A stretch of 64,000 nucleotides of DNA from contig JASCPI010000001.1 in assembly GCA_029959555.1 (NCBI GenBank), positions 62,001 to 126,000 on the forward strand. The letters are read 5' to 3'. Below, one piece after another: positions 1 through 9,599 of this stretch. Origin of the DNA: Lysobacteraceae bacterium PS02065 (GTDB lineage Bacteria > Pseudomonadota > Gammaproteobacteria > Xanthomonadales > Rhodanobacteraceae). Below the pieces are notes generated by a model, which saw nothing but the letters and a program-made list of their open reading frames with translations, did not search any database and was not told the origin of the DNA. Both the position numbers and the translations under genes were made by a program. Each line of letters starts with the position of its first letter. Within the stretch, counting starts at the first letter, position 1.

Positions 1-659
1 CTTTCGCCGGATCCCGGATCGTAGAGGTCCTTGCCACCGACATGGAGCCAACCCGCCTCGTCGAGCACCATGTCGCGAAGCATGCCGCCGCTGATCGTGG
101 GACGCCACGACGGATCGACGACACCGTCGGCCGATATCCTCTTGAAGGAGTACGCGGAGCTATTCCCGGCATAGATCGCCGATCCGTCCTTGCTCACCAC
201 GATGCGGCGCGGGCTATACATTTCTGGATTCGATGCAGGCCAGTTCGGGTCGACCGAACCGTGAGCAGCCGCCTTGAACCTCGCGAAGCCAGGACGTTCC
301 ACACCACCGACCCGGTAAAAGTACCCGCCGATGTAGATGTTGCCTACCGCATCGACCGCGAGCGCCGTGACGATGTTGTTGGGGTTGGGCGTCCACGACG
401 TGTCCACCGCGCCATCGGGAAGGATTCTCGCGAGATTCCTGATCTCACGCCCCTGGACGCGCGAGAACCCTCCGCCGATGACCAGCGAGCCGTCTGGGAG
501 ATAGGCCATCGCGTGGATGAATCCCGACTCGAGAAGACTGAGGTCGGGTGTGTCCAGCAGCGTGTCGTCGGCATCGCTCGCGTTTGTTGAGCCGACGCAG
601 AACACGGCGCAAAACGCCAGCACAACGGCGAGCGCCGGTCGCAGTATCGAAAATGTCAC
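1..659 (-). CDS. Delta-60 repeat protein, secreted (C-terminus beyond window edge)
   Basis: Read on the minus strand from a GTG at 657-659, preceded at 6 nt by an AGGAG Shine-Dalgarno. About 219 codons are visible; the C-terminus lies outside the window. The N-terminus is a signal peptide (hydrophobic stretch ending near CVGSTNAS). The rest is delta-60-type repeats, each with a blade such as GSLVIGGGFSRV followed by NLARILPDGAVDTSWTPN, a pattern expected to fold as a beta-propeller. The 731-codon protein at 9600-11792 has the same repeat, so the two are paralogues. Probable export to periplasm, surface or medium; no catalytic motif is visible. The function is unknown. Confidence 0.8.
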   Translation of the reverse strand, partial: MTFSILRPALAVVLAFCAVFCVGSTNASDADDTLLDTPDLSLLESGFIHAMAYLPDGSLVIGGGFSRVQGREIRNLARILPDGAVDTSWTPNPNNIVTALAVDAVGNIYIGGYFYRVGGVERPGFARFKAAAHGSVDPNWPASNPEMYSPRRIVVSKDGSAIYAGNSSAYSFKRISADGVVDPSWRPTISGGMLRDMVLDEAGWLHVGGKDLYDPGSGE

Positions 660-844
660 GCGTGACTCCTGCGCGGCCGAGCGCGCCTCCCTGTCGGGGC
701 AGAGCCTACCATCCGGACGATGTGTCCGGATGGCGGCCACCGATCGCCTCCACCTCCTCGCCAGCGCGGTCATGCGCCGCGCCTGCCTCTCACGATCGGC
801 CGCATGCGATGATCGTCGCCGGACTCCCCACGGCGACCGCAGCG

Positions 845-1234
845 ATGACTTCCGGACCTGCCCTGTCCTCGATCCGCCAGATCGCGATCACCGTGGCCGA
901 CGTCGACGCCGCGCTCGCGTTCTACCGAGACATCCTCGGCCTCGCGTTCCTGTTCCGTGCGGGGCCGCAGCTCGCGTTCCTCGACGCGGACGGCGTGCGC
1001 CTCATGCTGACGACGCCGCAAGGCGCGGGTCTGGTCGGCGCGAACTCGATCCTCTACTTCCGCGCGACGGACATCGTCGCCGCGCACGACGCCTTCGTCG
1101 CGAAAGGCGCCGTGTCCGAACGCGCGCCGCAGCCCGCCGCGCGCATGCCCGACCACGAACTCTGGACAGGCTTCCTGCGCGATCCGGACGGCAACCTCGT
1201 CGGACTCATGGAAGAGAAGCCGTTGTCGGCCTGA
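845..1234 (+). CDS. VOC (glyoxalase/bleomycin-resistance) family protein
   Basis: A 129-residue single VOC module: IRQIAITVADVDAALAFYRD opens the first beta-alpha-beta unit, and DPDGNLVGLMEE is the conserved C-terminal strand carrying the metal-ligand glutamate position. Family members are metal-dependent dioxygenases, isomerases or resistance proteins; the substrate cannot be read from the sequence. I chose the ATG at 845 because it sits about 9 residues before the first conserved strand. An in-frame ATG at 809 would add 12 residues. Neither has a clear ribosome-binding site. The gene lies alone between two divergent or unrelated genes, so context gives no pathway. Confidence 0.85.
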   Translation: MTSGPALSSIRQIAITVADVDAALAFYRDILGLAFLFRAGPQLAFLDADGVRLMLTTPQGAGLVGANSILYFRATDIVAAHDAFVAKGAVSERAPQPAARMPDHELWTGFLRDPDGNLVGLMEEKPLSA

Positions 1235-1315
1235 GGCGTACCGACGCACGCGGCGCGGGTTTCGGACGCGGAACCGCGTAAGAAGCCGGCAACGCCCTCG
1301 CAGCGGAGCCTGCGC

Positions 1316-3055
1316 ATGCCCTTTTCCCCCGTCCGGCCGCAACGCCTCGGACGCCTGCTGATCCCGCTCGCCATGCTCGCGGCAGCGCCCGTGCACGCGG
1401 CGCAGTACTTGCTCGTCGGCGCGATGGGGCCCGATTCGCGCTGCCAGTACGCCTCGATCCAGGCCGCGCTCAACGCGGCCGCGGCGAATGGCCCCGGCCT
1501 CGACTATGTCATGGTCGCCAACAACGCCGCCTACGCGGGCCAGGCCCTGCAGGTCGGCGCGCAGTCGGTGCTGATCGAAGGCGGCTACGCGAACTGCGAC
1601 CTCGATCTCGACGACCTGCAGCCCTACGCCGACATCGTCGGCAACATGAGCGATCCGGTCATCCGCATCGAACCGATAGCCGCCGGCAACCACGAGGTGC
1701 GCCTGAGCAAGCTGCGCGTGCGCGGCGGCGGACGCAACGACGCCAACGGCGGCGGCGTGCGCGTGGCCACCTCGACCAACGCGCACGTGCGCCTGTCGCT
1801 CGAGGGTGCGGAGATCACCGGCAACCGCGCGCAGTCGGGCGGTGGCCTGCACGCGCAACGCGGCGGCAGCCCGGCCGGCAACTTCTCGGTGACGCTGCAC
1901 CCCGGCACGCGCGTGCACGACAACACGGCCGCGAGCAACGGTGGCGGCCTGAGCCTGTGGGGCGGCAACACGTTCATCGCCGCCGACGACGTGCGCATCG
2001 ACAACAACCGCGCGAACGGTGCGGGCGGCGGCATCGCCACCATGGGCGACACGTTCATCGCGACCGGCAACCCCGATATCGATCGCTACCCGCCACGCAG
2101 GGACGTCGACGGCGCACGCCTCGAGAACAACCGCGCCGGCACGATCGGCGGCGGCCTCTACCTCGCCGGTGCCGGCACGACGATGGAGGCCCACGAGATC
2201 ATCGTCGACGGCAACCGCGCCGAAAGCGGGGGTGGCGGCATCGCGGTCGCCAACGACGCGGTCCTCACGCTCGTGCGCGAGTACTCGAATGCGTTCGGCT
2301 GGTACTGCCCGGCCGCGACCGAATGCACGCGCATCAGCAACAACCAGGTCGGCGACGGCACCGCGATCGGCACGCTGGGCGGCGGCATCGCCGTGTACGC
2401 GAACGCGATCGCCAACCTCGTCCAGACCATCGTGCGCGACAATCGCGCGCAGGATGCCTCCGGTGCACTCGTGGACGGTGCCAACGCGCAACTGCGCACC
2501 GATGGCGCCGTGTTCACGGGCAACCTCTCGTACGACTCGCCGAGCGTGGCCAGCGCGGTCATCCGCATGCGCTACATGTCGCCGAACGTCGTACCGAAGA
2601 CCCGCATCGTCTACTCGACGTTCGCCGGCAACACGCGGCGCGCGACCGACAACACCCTCAAGCCCGCACTCGACATCATCGGCGTGCAAGGCGTCAGCCT
2701 TCTGGTCGTCAGCTCCACGTTCCACGATGCCGGCATCACGATGTACAGCGAGTGGAGTGGCGACTGCCTGATCGCGAGCCTCGGCACGTCGTTCTCGTCG
2801 AACGGCATCATCCATCGCCGCTCGACCACCGACCGTCCGCCCGAAGGCATCTTCCTCGCACCGGGGCGGCGCGACTGGCGGCCACGTTTCGATTCACCGA
2901 TCACCGACGTCTGCGACACGCTCAACGCGCCGCCTCAGTACCTCGACCGCGACCTTCAGCCGCGCTGCCGCGACGAGCTGAAACCCGACCGCTGGGGCAT
3001 CTGCGATGTCGGCGCGTGGGAGAACGACCAGGTGTTCGCATCCGGCGTCGACTGA
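1316..3055 (+). CDS. Secreted right-handed beta-helix (polymorphic-OMP-like) repeat protein with C-terminal VFASGVD tag
   Basis: A 579-residue protein with a Sec signal peptide (LLIPLAMLAAAPVHA, cleavage near residue 29). The body has repeated NNRA-x-GxGGGI/L segments, for example ENNRAGTIGGGLYLAGAGT, typical of pectate-lyase or chlamydial-Pmp style parallel beta-helices. No lyase catalytic residues can be assigned. A purine-rich AGCGGAG lies about 7 nt before the ATG. The last residues, NDQVFASGVD, match the C-terminal tag of three other exported proteins in this window. It converges with the kinase gene 38 bp downstream. Likely an extracellular or surface protein; its ligand is unknown. Confidence 0.8.
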   Translation: MPFSPVRPQRLGRLLIPLAMLAAAPVHAAQYLLVGAMGPDSRCQYASIQAALNAAAANGPGLDYVMVANNAAYAGQALQVGAQSVLIEGGYANCDLDLDDLQPYADIVGNMSDPVIRIEPIAAGNHEVRLSKLRVRGGGRNDANGGGVRVATSTNAHVRLSLEGAEITGNRAQSGGGLHAQRGGSPAGNFSVTLHPGTRVHDNTAASNGGGLSLWGGNTFIAADDVRIDNNRANGAGGGIATMGDTFIATGNPDIDRYPPRRDVDGARLENNRAGTIGGGLYLAGAGTTMEAHEIIVDGNRAESGGGGIAVANDAVLTLVREYSNAFGWYCPAATECTRISNNQVGDGTAIGTLGGGIAVYANAIANLVQTIVRDNRAQDASGALVDGANAQLRTDGAVFTGNLSYDSPSVASAVIRMRYMSPNVVPKTRIVYSTFAGNTRRATDNTLKPALDIIGVQGVSLLVVSSTFHDAGITMYSEWSGDCLIASLGTSFSSNGIIHRRSTTDRPPEGIFLAPGRRDWRPRFDSPITDVCDTLNAPPQYLDRDLQPRCRDELKPDRWGICDVGAWENDQVFASGVD

Positions 3056-3093
3056 CGCTCGGCATCGTCGACGCGTGCAGCGTGCGCGGTGGA

Positions 3094-5283
3094 TCAGGGC
3101 TCGCGCACGAGCCTGAAGCCGACGTCGTCGAAGCCGCGTTCGGCGGGAATCGCGCGCGTCGCGTCGAGCGCGTCGTCCGGGCCGCTGCGCCACGAGCGGC
3201 CGACCACGAGGCGGCGCGCGCAGGCCTTGCCGGACGACGCATCGGCGCAATCGGCCGTCCATTCGGCGACGTTGCCGAACACGTCGTGCAGGCCGTAGGC
3301 ATTCGCACGGAAACGGCCCGCCGGCGCCGTGTGCGCGCGACCGTCGCCGCAGGCATGTCGCGTACCGCCCGCTGCGCTGCGGTCGGCGACATTGCCGAGC
3401 TCGCAGGCACCGCCTCGCGCGGCGGACAGCTGTGCGGCATGGCGCCACTCGGCGAGGGTCGGCAGGCGGTAGCGCTTGCCGCTGCGCTGCGACAGCCACG
3501 CCGCATAGGCCTGCGCATCCTCATGGGCGACACAGGTGACGGGCTCGTCCCTGCCCTGCGTGAAGCCCGGGTCCTTCCAGTCGCGGCGGTCGAGCAGGCG
3601 CAGCGGCGACAGCATGCTGCGGCAGCGCCCGGCCGCGCGGCCGGTCTGCGTCGCGAAGGTCGTGTAGTCGCCGAGCAGCACCTCGTCGCGCATGACGTAG
3701 AGGCCGGTGGACGATCCCTTGCGCGGCGGTACGAACAGCAGCGAAGGCCCGTTGCCGTCACGCGTGACGACGCCGGTGCGCGGCATCGCCGCGAGCGCCG
3801 TGCGCACGGGCGCGAGCACGTCATCGGTCGCGCCGAGCGTGGCCGCGAACGCGAGCCACGCCGTCCCGTCATCGGCATCGTACGCGGCGACCTGCGCACG
3901 CGCGCGCTCGACGGCGAGCGGCACCGCACGCGCGGGCAAGGCTTCGAGCGCGGGTGATCCACGTCGGCCCGCGGCATCGGCGACGAGTCCGATCTGCTCG
4001 TGGCGTTCGCGCACCTTGGCGAGGCTCTCGCGCGGCAAGGCGGCGACGAGCGCATCGGCCGCGGCGGTGAACACCTCGTCGAGGCCGGCGGTCGCGCCGG
4101 CGTGGCCCGGCGCGCGACGCAGGATGTCGAGGTAGGTTTCGGAAGCGTTCGCACCGGCCGGAGCAAACCAGGCGCCCGCCTCGGCATGGGAGCGTGCAGC
4201 AGCGAGTTCCGCCGCGAACGTGTCATCCGTGGCGGACCCGCCTGCCGCGTTGGCCTCGGGCACGAGGCCGATCGAGACCGGCTCGGGCGGCGGCTGACGC
4301 AAGCGCCACGCCTGCGGCAGCGCGAGCGTGACGATCGAGACGGCGACCAGCGCACCGAACGCGACGAGCAGCGCAGGCGGCGAGGCGCGCACGAAGCTGC
4401 GCGCGCGACCGACCGGACCCTGCGCACGACTCAGGTGGCGACGCACCGGCTCGAGTCCACGCTGCATCGCCTGCGCGTTGCGGAAGCGCTGCTCGGGTTT
4501 CTTCGCCATCGCCTTGTCGACGAAGGACTGCCAGTGCGCCTTCTCGGGCGGCAGGTCGGGTACCGGATCCTGCGCGTGCATGAGCGCGAGGGCGAGCGGA
4601 TCGCTGGAATGGAACGGCAGCACGCCGGTCAGCAGTTCGTAGGTCAGCACGCCGAGGCTGTAGAGGTCGGCACGGCCGTCGACCGTGCCCGCGCGCGCCT
4701 GCTCGGGACTCATCTGCGCGCCGCTGCCGATGACGAGGCCGTCGCCGGTCACGCGCGACATCGCCTGGTCGTGCGCGAGCGCGATGCCGAAATCGGCCAG
4801 CTGCGGGCGGTCGGCGTTGTCGAACAGCACGTTCTCGGGCTTGACGTCGCGGTGCACGATGCCGCGCGCGTGTGCGTAGCCGAGCGCGTCGAGCAGCGCC
4901 GACACGAGTGCGGCAAGGCCGGCTTCGTCGTCGCGGTAGTCGCGCATGCTGAGGTCGCCGCGCGCGAGGTACGGCATGACGTAGTAGAGCTCGCCGTCGA
5001 GCGTGCGGCCGACCTCGTGGATGCCGACGATGCCGGGATGCTCGAGCTTGGCGATGATGCGCGCCTCGTGCTCGAAGCGCAGCACCTGCGCCTCGTCGAC
5101 GTGGCGCAGCGGGCGCATGACCTTGATCGCGACCTCGCGGTCGAGCGATTCCTGCACGGCAAGGTAGACCATCGCCATGCCGCCGAGGCCGAGCCGGCGC
5201 ACGACGCGATAGCCCGCGATGCGCGGTGCGTGGGGCATCGCGTCGGGCGGTTCGATCGTGCGTTCGGGGTCGATCGCGATCAC
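3094..5283 (-). CDS. Membrane Ser/Thr protein kinase with C-terminal FGE-sulfatase-like domain
   Basis: About 729 residues. The Hanks-type kinase domain spans roughly residues 25-290: glycine loop GLGGMAMVY, VAIK lysine (54), HRDVKPEN (Asp146) and DFG (164-166), so it should be active. A transmembrane helix (ALLVAFGALVAVSIVTLAL) follows. A periplasmic region then ends in an FGE/SUMF1-fold domain with RLPTLAEWRHAA, NAYGLHDVFGNVAEW and a terminal GFRLV. The two active-site cysteines of true formylglycine-generating enzymes are not seen near the C-terminus, so this domain probably binds rather than oxidises. The start is uncertain: GTG at 5283 (used), ATG at 5238, or a longer frame upstream whose composition looks non-coding. 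Confidence 0.85.
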   Translation of the reverse strand: MIAIDPERTIEPPDAMPHAPRIAGYRVVRRLGLGGMAMVYLAVQESLDREVAIKVMRPLRHVDEAQVLRFEHEARIIAKLEHPGIVGIHEVGRTLDGELYYVMPYLARGDLSMRDYRDDEAGLAALVSALLDALGYAHARGIVHRDVKPENVLFDNADRPQLADFGIALAHDQAMSRVTGDGLVIGSGAQMSPEQARAGTVDGRADLYSLGVLTYELLTGVLPFHSSDPLALALMHAQDPVPDLPPEKAHWQSFVDKAMAKKPEQRFRNAQAMQRGLEPVRRHLSRAQGPVGRARSFVRASPPALLVAFGALVAVSIVTLALPQAWRLRQPPPEPVSIGLVPEANAAGGSATDDTFAAELAAARSHAEAGAWFAPAGANASETYLDILRRAPGHAGATAGLDEVFTAAADALVAALPRESLAKVRERHEQIGLVADAAGRRGSPALEALPARAVPLAVERARAQVAAYDADDGTAWLAFAATLGATDDVLAPVRTALAAMPRTGVVTRDGNGPSLLFVPPRKGSSTGLYVMRDEVLLGDYTTFATQTGRAAGRCRSMLSPLRLLDRRDWKDPGFTQGRDEPVTCVAHEDAQAYAAWLSQRSGKRYRLPTLAEWRHAAQLSAARGGACELGNVADRSAAGGTRHACGDGRAHTAPAGRFRANAYGLHDVFGNVAEWTADCADASSGKACARRLVVGRSWRSGPDDALDATRAIPAERGFDDVGFRLVREP

Positions 5284-5436
5284 GGCATGGCCTGGACGTC
5301 CGGGTGGCCGGGGACACGAACGGCGCGAATCGGATGACGGCAGCGTGGATCCCCTGGCGCGCAGCCTAGCGCAGTCCCGCGACGCCGCCGTGAACGGCGG
5401 CTGTGCACGCGGCATGCGCGCGGTCGCAGAAACGGC

Positions 5437-5464
5437 GAAGCCGCCGGATCGCTCCGGCGGCTTC
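5437..5464 (-). terminator. Rho-independent-like terminator after sucD
   Basis: A perfect 12-bp stem, GAAGCCGCCGGA/TCCGGCGGCTTC, with a 4-nt loop lies 26 bp beyond the sucD stop. Read on the minus strand, the hairpin is followed by a short T-containing stretch (GCCGTTTC). It probably ends the sucCD transcript and separates it from the kinase gene. Confidence 0.7.
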
Positions 5465-5489
5465 TGCCTTCGTCACGTGGCGCGAGGGC

Positions 5490-6362
<873 letters not shown>

Positions 6363-6376
6363 GGATTCGTCCTCGC

Positions 6377-7543
6377 TCAGGCGGCCTTGACCGCGGCAAC
6401 CGCCTTCTGCGCGGCATCGTTGAGATCAATGGCCGGCGTGATCTTGAGGCCGGAGTTGGCGAGCAGTTCGCGGCCCTTCTCGACGTTGGTGCCTTCGAGG
6501 CGCGCGATGACGGGGATCGTCAGGCCGACTTCCTTGACCGCGGCGATGATGCCTTCCGCGATGAGGTCGCAGCGCACGATGCCGCCGAAGATGTTGACGA
6601 GGATCGCCTCGACCTTGTCCGAGGACAGGATCAGCTTGAACGCCTCGGTCACGCGCTCCTTGGTCGCGCCGCCGCCGACGTCGAGGAAGTTGGCGGGCTC
6701 GGCGCCGGCCAGCTTGATCACGTCCATCGTCGCCATCGCGAGGCCGGCACCGTTGACCATGCAGCCGATGTTGCCGTCCATCGTGACGTAGTTGAGGTTG
6801 TTCCTGACCGCGGCCGCTTCGGCCGGGTCTTCCTGCGTCTCGTCGCGCATCGCGGCGAGGTCGGCGTGGCGGAACTCGGCGTTGTCGTCCGAATCGACCT
6901 TGCCGTCGAGCGCGGCGAGGTTGCCGTCGGTCAGGATCGCGAGCGGGTTGAGCTCGACGAGGGCGAGGTCCTGCTCGTTGAACAGGCGGTAGAGGCCGCT
7001 CATGATCTTGGCGAGCTGGCCGGCCTGCTTGGCGTTGAGGCCCATGTCGAACGCGAGGCGGCGCGCGTGATACGGCTGCACGCCTTCGACGAAGTCGACT
7101 TCGAGGGTGTGGATGTCGTCCGGCGTCTCGGCGGCGACCTGTTCGATGTCGACGCCACCCTGAGCGGAGGCGATGAACGAGATCGTCTTGCTGCCGCGAT
7201 CCACGAGGATCGACAGGTACAGCTCCTTGGCGATCTCGCCGGCCTCGGTGACGAGCACGAGGTTCACGGGCAGCGCGCGACCGGCCGACTGGTAGGTCTC
7301 GATGTTGCGGCCGAGCATGCCGGCCGCAGCCGTCTTCACGTCGTCGACCGTCTTGCAGAACTTGACGCCGCCCGCCTTGCCGCGGCCGCCGGCGTGGATC
7401 TGCGCCTTGACCATCCAGGGCCCGTTGCCGAGCGACTGCGCGACCTCGACCGCCTGTTCGGGCGTCGAAGCGACCTTTCCGGCCGGAACCGGAATGCCAT
7501 ACCTGGCGAACAACTCCTTGGCCTGATACTCGTGGAAGTTCAT
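6377..7543 (-). CDS. sucC: Succinyl-CoA synthetase beta subunit (ADP-forming)
   Basis: A 388-residue protein, the same length as E. coli SucC. The ATP-grasp domain begins [20 protein letters not shown] and includes the glycine-rich [14 protein letters not shown] loop and the metal-binding VELNPL motif. The C-terminal ligase domain has [22 protein letters not shown] sequence. It pairs with SucD to bind nucleotide and succinate. The frame is open far upstream, but the ATG at 7541-7543 starts exactly at the family N-terminus and follows AAGAAGG. It is the first gene of a two-gene operon; the 261-bp gap upstream holds no clear promoter. Confidence 0.98.
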   Translation of the reverse strand: MNFHEYQAKELFARYGIPVPAGKVASTPEQAVEVAQSLGNGPWMVKAQIHAGGRGKAGGVKFCKTVDDVKTAAAGMLGRNIETYQSAGRALPVNLVLVTEAGEIAKELYLSILVDRGSKTISFIASAQGGVDIEQVAAETPDDIHTLEVDFVEGVQPYHARRLAFDMGLNAKQAGQLAKIMSGLYRLFNEQDLALVELNPLAILTDGNLAALDGKVDSDDNAEFRHADLAAMRDETQEDPAEAAAVRNNLNYVTMDGNIGCMVNGAGLAMATMDVIKLAGAEPANFLDVGGGATKERVTEAFKLILSSDKVEAILVNIFGGIVRCDLIAEGIIAAVKEVGLTIPVIARLEGTNVEKGRELLANSGLKITPAIDLNDAAQKAVAAVKAA

Positions 7544-7804
7544 GCATGCACCTTCTTGGAAGACGTGCCGCCGGCGCGATCCTGGCGGACCACGCACGGC
7601 CGGAAGCGGGGAAAACCCGTGCCGGCGAGGCGCCGACCCGGGACAAAGCGCCGCATAGTTTGGCCCCTCATTGCTGCGAAAGCAAAACCCGCGAGGCCCC
7701 GGCGTGGCCTTGTCGCGAGCCCGGCCGTGCTGCAATGCGGGCCGGGCCGGAATGCAAGGGCCATCGGGCATGCCCGCCGTCCGCCGGACGACGGGCAAGA
7801 GCCC

Positions 7805-9493
7805 TCATTCGAAGCCGTGTGCGAACACGCGGTCGTTGCCGATCTGGATCGTCCACGTACGCGCATGCACGACCAGACCGTCGGCCATCGATGCGGCGAC
7901 GAACGGGGTCTGGTCGGTCGCGCGCAGCTCGAGCGTGCGCGTGGCCGGCGTCGCGCCCATCTGCTGGAACAGGTAGGTCTCGCCGGTCGCGCCCGCGATC
8001 GGCGCACCGTCGAGGTACCACTGCAGGGCGACGCTGCCGGTGACCGGGCGCAGGATGTCGGCCGAGAACGTCGCCTGCGTGCCCGCCTGGTAGGACACCG
8101 ACGCGGCCGGCGATGGCACTTCGCTGCCCGGCTCGATCAGGTCGATGCCGCCCGCCGGCACGCCGAAGCCGCCGCGGTACAGACGCTTGACGTACTCCTG
8201 GCGGCACACCGTGCAGAACGTCGTGATCAGCGAGCGCATGAGGCAGGTGTTGTGCACGGGCCGGTACATGCCGCTGGTCTGGTAGCGCGCGCCCTGGAAC
8301 AGGCCCGTGCCGGGCGTGCCCGACGGCGTCGGGATCGCGATGCCCGGCGTGAACCAGGTGCGCCACTTCACGAGCGCGGGATCGGTCTGGTTGGTGACGT
8401 TGGCTTCGCAGTTCGGCGTCGCGCCCGTGTCGCTGCAGGCCGGGAAGCCCGGATACGGCGAGTCGTACTCGTCGGCCAGGCGATGGAAGCTGTGTCCGTA
8501 CTCGTGGATCACGACCTTCGGCGCCTCGCCGTGGGCCGACGTGACCGCGAAACTGCCGCCCGCGCCGCCGTAGACGGGATCGTTGACCGTGACGAGGATG
8601 TGGTCCCAGTCCGGATAGCCGGCCGCGGCCGCGTACAGCTTGGTGCCGTTGACCGTGAGCAGGCGATGGATCTGCGAGGTGCAGTACTTCGCATCGAACG
8701 CGGTGTCGACGAAGGTGCCTGCGGCGGGATCGTTCTGCGCGGTCGTGTCGGCACAGCAGGTCGCGGTCGTGCAGCCGGCCTGGTAGGGCGGGTGGTCCGC
8801 ACCGGACTGCACCGAAGCGACGAAGCCGGTGCGCCAGTTCACGAAGTTCGCGTATTCCTTGTACGGCGACACGTTGAACATCGCCGTGCGCAGGTTGGCC
8901 GCCTGCGTGTTGAACGTGGCCTGCTGCGCGGCCGTGTAGCCGTCGCCGAGCACGAGCACGTCGACGCGGTTGCCGGACGGGCCGGACGGATCGCCTTCGG
9001 TCGCCTCGACACGCGCCAGCGGCGTACCCGCGAGCGGCAGGCGCTCGGCCTCGCGCGCGAGCGCGGCGAGATCGAGCTGCTGCAGGCCCGCGTCGGTCAC
9101 GATCTCGATGACATCGCCCTCGGCGACCGGCACGCGCAGCACGAACGCACGCGCATCGTCCTCGACATTGGCGTGGTGCTCGATCGTCTCGCCGTCGTGG
9201 CCCGCGAACTCGGCACGCAGGAAGCGCGGCACCTCGACCTGGCGGTCCGCGCCACGCACGCCGTCGCGCACGGGGCGCCAGGTCACGCGCTCGGTCTCGG
9301 TGTCCGAGGCACGCCAGGCATCACGCCGCGCGCTCGCGTCGGCCGCAATCTCGACCTGCGCATGGAACACCGGCACGGCCTGTCCGGCATGGTCCAGCTC
9401 GAACACCACGTAATGCGCGGGCACGGCCCAGGCCGCACCGACCCAGCCGAGTCCCGCCAGCACTGCCCCGCTCCATCGCCGAATCGTGCGCAT
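7805..9493 (-). CDS. Secreted M64 (IgA-peptidase) family metallopeptidase with C-terminal VFAHGFE tag
   Basis: A 562-residue protein starting MRTIRRWSGAVLAGLGW with a Sec signal peptide cleaved near AWA-VPAH. A GGGGAG site precedes the ATG at 9493. The N-terminal region resembles the M64 N-domain. The catalytic domain carries HEYGHSFHRLADEY (His330, Glu331, His334), the zinc site of peptidase family M64. An Ig-like segment (VALQWYLDGAPIAGATGETY) precedes the end. The last residues, NDRVFAHGFE, match the shared C-terminal tag. It lies 106 bp downstream of a delta-60 protein in the same direction and is probably co-transcribed. Expected to be an extracellular protease; substrate unknown. Confidence 0.88.
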   Translation of the reverse strand: MRTIRRWSGAVLAGLGWVGAAWAVPAHYVVFELDHAGQAVPVFHAQVEIAADASARRDAWRASDTETERVTWRPVRDGVRGADRQVEVPRFLRAEFAGHDGETIEHHANVEDDARAFVLRVPVAEGDVIEIVTDAGLQQLDLAALAREAERLPLAGTPLARVEATEGDPSGPSGNRVDVLVLGDGYTAAQQATFNTQAANLRTAMFNVSPYKEYANFVNWRTGFVASVQSGADHPPYQAGCTTATCCADTTAQNDPAAGTFVDTAFDAKYCTSQIHRLLTVNGTKLYAAAAGYPDWDHILVTVNDPVYGGAGGSFAVTSAHGEAPKVVIHEYGHSFHRLADEYDSPYPGFPACSDTGATPNCEANVTNQTDPALVKWRTWFTPGIAIPTPSGTPGTGLFQGARYQTSGMYRPVHNTCLMRSLITTFCTVCRQEYVKRLYRGGFGVPAGGIDLIEPGSEVPSPAASVSYQAGTQATFSADILRPVTGSVALQWYLDGAPIAGATGETYLFQQMGATPATRTLELRATDQTPFVAASMADGLVVHARTWTIQIGNDRVFAHGFE

Positions 9494-9599
9494 GGCCGCT
9501 CCCCGTCCTTTCGTGGCCACCAAGAGTGCCATCGGGGTGACGCGTTGTCTGCCCGGGCATCCCCCGCAACCCACGGCGGCGTGCACGTCGAACGGGACG

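Noticed and set aside
770..2815. A 681-codon antisense open frame over the VOC and beta-helix genes
   Set aside because: Shadow of GC-rich coding on the other strand: composition dominated by Arg, Ala, Val and Asp with no domain. The plus-strand genes have signal peptide and motifs.
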